DNA of 44,310 bases from Chloroflexota bacterium (GTDB taxonomy: Bacteria; Chloroflexota; Anaerolineae; Anaerolineales; Anaerolineaceae). This document shows, one piece after another, positions 41,411 through 44,310 of the stretch. A model generated the notes under the pieces. That model was not told the DNA's origin and did not search any database. It was given only the letters and a program-made list of their open reading frames with translations. The stretch's first letter is position 1, and every line of letters starts with the position of its first letter. The position numbers and the translations under genes are program-made. The DNA lies in contig JAJUJY010000018.1 in the NCBI GenBank assembly GCA_029265085.1, forward strand, positions 1 through 44,310, given 5' to 3'.

Positions 41411-42310
41411 TTATACTCCCAAGACTGCGCGTGCCACCTGGTAAGTCTGCACATGCGCCTGGACCGTCAGCTCAATCGGCACGGCATACCCGCCCCCCAA
41501 CACCAGGGCTACCGGCACCCCTGCCGCACGGCAGCGCTCCAACACACGCTGATCGCGCCGCGCCAGCCCGTCCATTGTCAAAGAAAGCCGTCCCAAACGA
41601 TCCTCGGCCAGCGGATCTACCCCAGCCAGGTAAAGCACGAACTGCGGGCGGAAGGCAAAGACCTCCTCCAGGCCCGGCTCCAAAGCAGCCAGGTACTGCT
41701 CGTCTGTTGTGCCGTCCGACAGGCCAACATCCAGCGTGGACGGGACCTTGCGGTAGGGATAATTCTTCTCTCCGTGCAAGCTGAGGATAAAAACGTCCGG
41801 CCGCGCACCCAAAATCGCCGCGTTACCGTTGCCCTGGTGCACATCCAGGTCCACAATTGCAATCCGCTCCAGCAGCCCTTCCTGCAGCAGCACCAGCGAA
41901 ACCACTGCCAGATCATTGAACACACAGAACCCCTGGCCTTCTTCGGCCAAAGCGTGGTGCGTTCCGCCTGCCAGGCTGCCGGAGAAACCGGAAGCGAGCG
42001 CCTCGCGGGCAGCAGCCAACGAGCCGCCCATACTGGCCAGTGTACGCTCCACCAGCGCCGGGCTCCACGGCAAACCAATCTGGCGCACAATGCGCGGCTC
42101 CAGACTGCCGTCCAGCACCGCATCCACATAGCCGGGCGTGTGCGCCAGCAAAAGCTGCTCACGCATGACTGGCGGCGAGGGGAACAACTCATCACGAGAA
42201 AGAACGCCCTGGCGCAGCAGTTCCTCGCGCACCCGGGCATATTTTGGCATCGGGAAGCGGTGATCAGCCGGAAGCGCAACAACGTGGTGATCAGAATAAA
42301 AGACCCGCAT
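41411..42310 (-). CDS. Histone-deacetylase-family deacetylase (class IV/AcuC-like)
   Basis: A 299-residue enzyme. HRFPMPKYARVREELLRQG is the usual opening of class IV-like bacterial HDACs. The tandem catalytic histidines are His118-His119 in GGTHHA, zinc ligands are Asp156 and His158 in VDLDVHQGNG, and a third Asp is in LAGVDPLAEDRLG. The end GGGYA contains the conserved glycine loop. Such enzymes remove acetyl groups from small molecules, polyamines or proteins; the substrate is unknown. Start MRVFYSDHH at 42310 is chosen on family similarity, as the SD is weak. Confidence 0.9.
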   Translation of the reverse strand: MRVFYSDHHVVALPADHRFPMPKYARVREELLRQGVLSRDELFPSPPVMREQLLLAHTPGYVDAVLDGSLEPRIVRQIGLPWSPALVERTLASMGGSLAAAREALASGFSGSLAGGTHHALAEEGQGFCVFNDLAVVSLVLLQEGLLERIAIVDLDVHQGNGNAAILGARPDVFILSLHGEKNYPYRKVPSTLDVGLSDGTTDEQYLAALEPGLEEVFAFRPQFVLYLAGVDPLAEDRLGRLSLTMDGLARRDQRVLERCRAAGVPVALVLGGGYAVPIELTVQAHVQTYQVARAVLGV

Positions 42311-42538
42311 AAATAGAATTGTACCCGAGAAGACGGATGGGTTAAAAATAAAACCCGGCCATTCGGGCAGCGCTGTGCGCAGTGATGGAAGGCCGGGGGA
42401 CGTGCCAGGCTGCAATGTGGTGAGCAAAGGCACTGTATATATTGTATATCATATTCAGAAAAAACCAAGTTAAAACGGCAACCAATTTACCGGTTTTTGC
42501 AGATTTGGCAACAATTCCGGCTGAAAAATTTGCATTCC

Positions 42539-42567
42539 TTGTCCACCTGGATTTCTTATGATAAAAT
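42539..42567 (+). promoter_or_regulatory. Promoter of the tRNA-Ser pair
   Basis: TTGTCC (42539-42544) and TAAAAT (42562-42567) are 17 bp apart. The start site is near 42575, 22 nt before the first tRNA. Confidence 0.7.
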
Positions 42568-42574
42568 GATGCCG

Positions 42575-44310
42575 TTAGACGGACCAATCCCCATACGGAG
42601 GGATGGCCGAGTGGCTTAAGGCGCCTGTCTTGAAAACAGGTGTGGGGAAACCCACCGTGGGTTCGAATCCCTCTCCCTCCGCCAGAAACAACTGGGGTTC
42701 GAAGGTTGCAGCCGGTCCGATTAACAAAAGAATACGGGGAGGTGCCAGAGTGGTCGAATGGGGCCGCCTGCTAAGTGGTTGTCGGGGCATAAAACCTCGA
42801 CCGCGGGTTCGAATCCCGCCCTCCCCGCCACTACAACTTTTTTGCGTCACAAGGGGCATAAACGAATCGGTTAGCTGAACGGCCACGATTACGTTGCCTC
42901 GGGCAAAAGCTGCTTGGACTGCCATCCGGAGCAGCTTTTTTCTTTCGATTGGTAATGTGCGGTCCCAATCTTCCAGCGCAGGCCGGATAGAATTAACCAA
43001 TGTTATTGTAGCATTGGGATTGGAATAAGACAAGGTGCTTTGGATGTGCTCGTATCGATTTGATTCTTCCCTGAACTCGTCACGATCAAGTTCCCCCATG
43101 AGATACAGTTCTTTTGCACGTTCGTAGCGTGCCTCAGCTCCCGCCACCACCGCCTTTGATCGCGCCAGGCTTTGATCCTCAGTCCAGCCTTTCAACATAT
43201 CCAACAGAATATTCGCGACTTGACGTTCGGCCACCTCTGCCCTCATCGTATCTTGCTGGCAGTTTGTGGATCGCTCGATCCGTGATGCATCCCGATAGTA
43301 GCGGCGACCAGAAGTGGACACACCTCTCATCGCATTGCCACAATAACCGCAGCGTAATATGCCAGTTAACGGATAAATCTGCGCAGTTGGCTTTTCAGCC
43401 CGCCAATTGCTGCCCAACGTCATCCGCAACTCCTGCACCTTTTGAAAATCCTCTTCACTAATCAGGGCAGGATGTTTCCCTTCATACAAAGTCATTTTGT
43501 TCAATTCACTGCGTTTTGTTTTTCGTACGCCAATCTCGCTGGATGCTTTGTATGGCAGCTTCCCAGTATAAAAAACCCGATTGAGCATATCGCGGATCAA
43601 ATCCTTTTTGAACGGCCCAGCGACCGATACGCCAGGATGACCCTTTTGGCGCACCTTGATGGTAGAGCCATCCGGAAAAGTCATGTGGTAGGAATTCAGT
43701 TTTTCCGCAATGCTTGCGTCCGATTGCTTTCCACTCAAATACCAGTTGAATACCAACTTAACGACCTCACTATCCACTGGATGCAAAACCAGGCGCTTGC
43801 CATCCGATTTATTTGGGTTTCCAAAATCTGGGCAATAACCATTCCCATTCGGATCTTCGCAAGCTAAACATAATCCTTTGCAATATCCGTAGGGTGGCAG
43901 TCCGTTCCATAGACCTTCCCTGGCTCTCTGATGTTTCCCTTTTAGGGTTTCCTGACGGAGGTTATCCAGATAGATTTCCGCGAGAATACCCAGGACAGTG
44001 AGCATCAGCTTTCCCCAGAGAGAAGTAAAGTCCAGGCGCTCTTGGACAGATGCAAAGGAAATATCAATTGACCGGAGTTGATCTAAAGCTGTAAGCAGGC
44101 CTGCCAGGTGTCGATAGAACCGGTCGATCTTGTCCACCACGATCACATCAAACTTCCTGGCGTTTGCATCATGCATCAAGCGTTCCAAATCGGGCCGGTG
44201 GCTGTCTTTTTTGGCTGAGATACCGGCATCGGTATAGATCTCGATCAAATCCCAACCTTGAGAAGCTGCATAATCGCGGATATTCTTCTCCTGTGCGTCG
44301 AGGCTGTGCC
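42575..44310 (-). CDS. Large serine recombinase (N-terminus outside window)
   Basis: The frame is open to the right edge, where SLDAQEKNIRDYAASQGWDLIEIYTDAGISAKKD shows the resolvase domain; the catalytic Ser lies beyond the window. VIVVDKIDRFYRH, the recombinase domain and a zinc ribbon (GILRCGYCGNAM, later Cys in STNCQQ) follow, then a coiled coil near the C-terminus. A Cys-rich insertion, CKGLCLACEDPNGNGYCPDF, is unusual. The native end is probably near 42840; from there the frame runs antisense through both tRNA-Ser genes to a stop at 42575, adding about 85 residues that only reflect tRNA sequence. The recombinase probably mobilised the element beyond the right edge. Confidence 0.88.
   Translation of the reverse strand, partial: HSLDAQEKNIRDYAASQGWDLIEIYTDAGISAKKDSHRPDLERLMHDANARKFDVIVVDKIDRFYRHLAGLLTALDQLRSIDISFASVQERLDFTSLWGKLMLTVLGILAEIYLDNLRQETLKGKHQRAREGLWNGLPPYGYCKGLCLACEDPNGNGYCPDFGNPNKSDGKRLVLHPVDSEVVKLVFNWYLSGKQSDASIAEKLNSYHMTFPDGSTIKVRQKGHPGVSVAGPFKKDLIRDMLNRVFYTGKLPYKASSEIGVRKTKRSELNKMTLYEGKHPALISEEDFQKVQELRMTLGSNWRAEKPTAQIYPLTGILRCGYCGNAMRGVSTSGRRYYRDASRIERSTNCQQDTMRAEVAERQVANILLDMLKGWTEDQSLARSKAVVAGAEARYERAKELYLMGELDRDEFREESNRYEHIQSTLSYSNPNATITLVNSIRPALEDWDRTLPIERKKLLRMAVQAAFARGNVIVAVQLTDSFMPLVTQKSCSGGEGGIRTRGRGFMPRQPLSRRPHSTTLAPPRILLLIGPAATFEPQLFLAEGEGFEPTVGFPTPVFKTGALSHSAIPPYGDWSV
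42597..42684 (+). tRNA. tRNA-Ser (UGA)
   Basis: The acceptor stem pairs GGAGGGA with TCCCTCC. Anticodon stem CCTGT/ACAGG holds loop CTTGAAA with anticodon TGA. Long variable arm, T-loop TTCGAAT, discriminator G, and CCA encoded at 42682-42684. Confidence 0.97.
42736..42830 (+). tRNA. tRNA-Ser (GCU), likely integration target
   Basis: The acceptor stem pairs GGGGAGG with CCTCCCC. The anticodon loop CTGCTAA carries GCT. The long variable arm spans about 42776-42801, the T-loop is TTCGAAT, and CCA is encoded at 42828-42830. Its 3' end abuts the recombinase-bearing element. Confidence 0.96.

Noticed and set aside
42603..42878. A 91-codon plus-strand frame over the tRNA-Ser genes
   Set aside because: It is a translation of the tRNA genes themselves, a common artefact.

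Overview
The window looks like a chromosomal segment of a Chloroflexota bacterium, probably Anaerolineae. This is inferred from the GC-rich coding style, the YLPLVQN linker after the signal peptide of a secreted protein, Gram-positive-like housekeeping blocks (pdxST, pxpBCA, an R3H ATPase next to tmk) and the number of envelope lipoproteins. No rRNA or CRISPR array is present. There are three tRNA genes.

Layout. 1-9123: the end of an unknown gene, a PEP/pyruvate-binding phosphotransferase-like enzyme, a MacB/LolD-type ABC ATPase with its FtsX-like permease, and a convergent HlyD-type lipoprotein adaptor. A membrane glycosyltransferase follows. 9201-16490: a CPBP intramembrane protease, a glycerol-dehydrogenase-like enzyme under a well-formed promoter with two palindromes, a YjdF-like protein, a secreted SGNH-like protein, and the 5-oxoprolinase genes pxpB-pxpC-pxpA. 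16491-27172: a thioredoxin-like gene, then a nine-gene minus-strand run (pdxS, pdxT, GNAT-like, R3H ATPase, tmk, DsbA-cyclophilin fusion, PrsW, DedA, PlsC) behind a good sigma70-type promoter, then ychF. 27188-28466: tRNA-Leu and a second CPBP protease.

28539-34658 is the most interesting region. A translationally coupled minus-strand operon encodes a 12-helix protein with histidines placed like those of heme-copper oxidases but without the usual His-His pair, a lipoprotein with an FGE-sulfatase fold that lacks the cysteine pair, a CtaB-type heme O synthase and a small membrane protein. A Crp/Fnr-family regulator lies upstream. The junction between regulator and operon is duplicated as a 251-bp direct repeat of about 96% identity. 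The two copies bracket a lower-GC insert that carries a metallo-beta-lactamase-fold gene, as expected from single-crossover integration of a circle.

35018-44310 is accessory in character. It holds an RRM RNA-binding protein, an AT-rich island with a RloA/RloB (AbiL-like) two-gene defence candidate under a strong promoter with a palindrome over its -10, a divergent LspA-like protein, and an MFS transporter divergent from a DeoR regulator with repeated operators. A histone-deacetylase-family enzyme and two tandem tRNA-Ser genes follow. At the right edge is a large serine recombinase whose reading frame runs antisense through both tRNA-Ser genes, suggesting a mobile element integrated at the 3' end of tRNA-Ser(GCU) that continues beyond the window.
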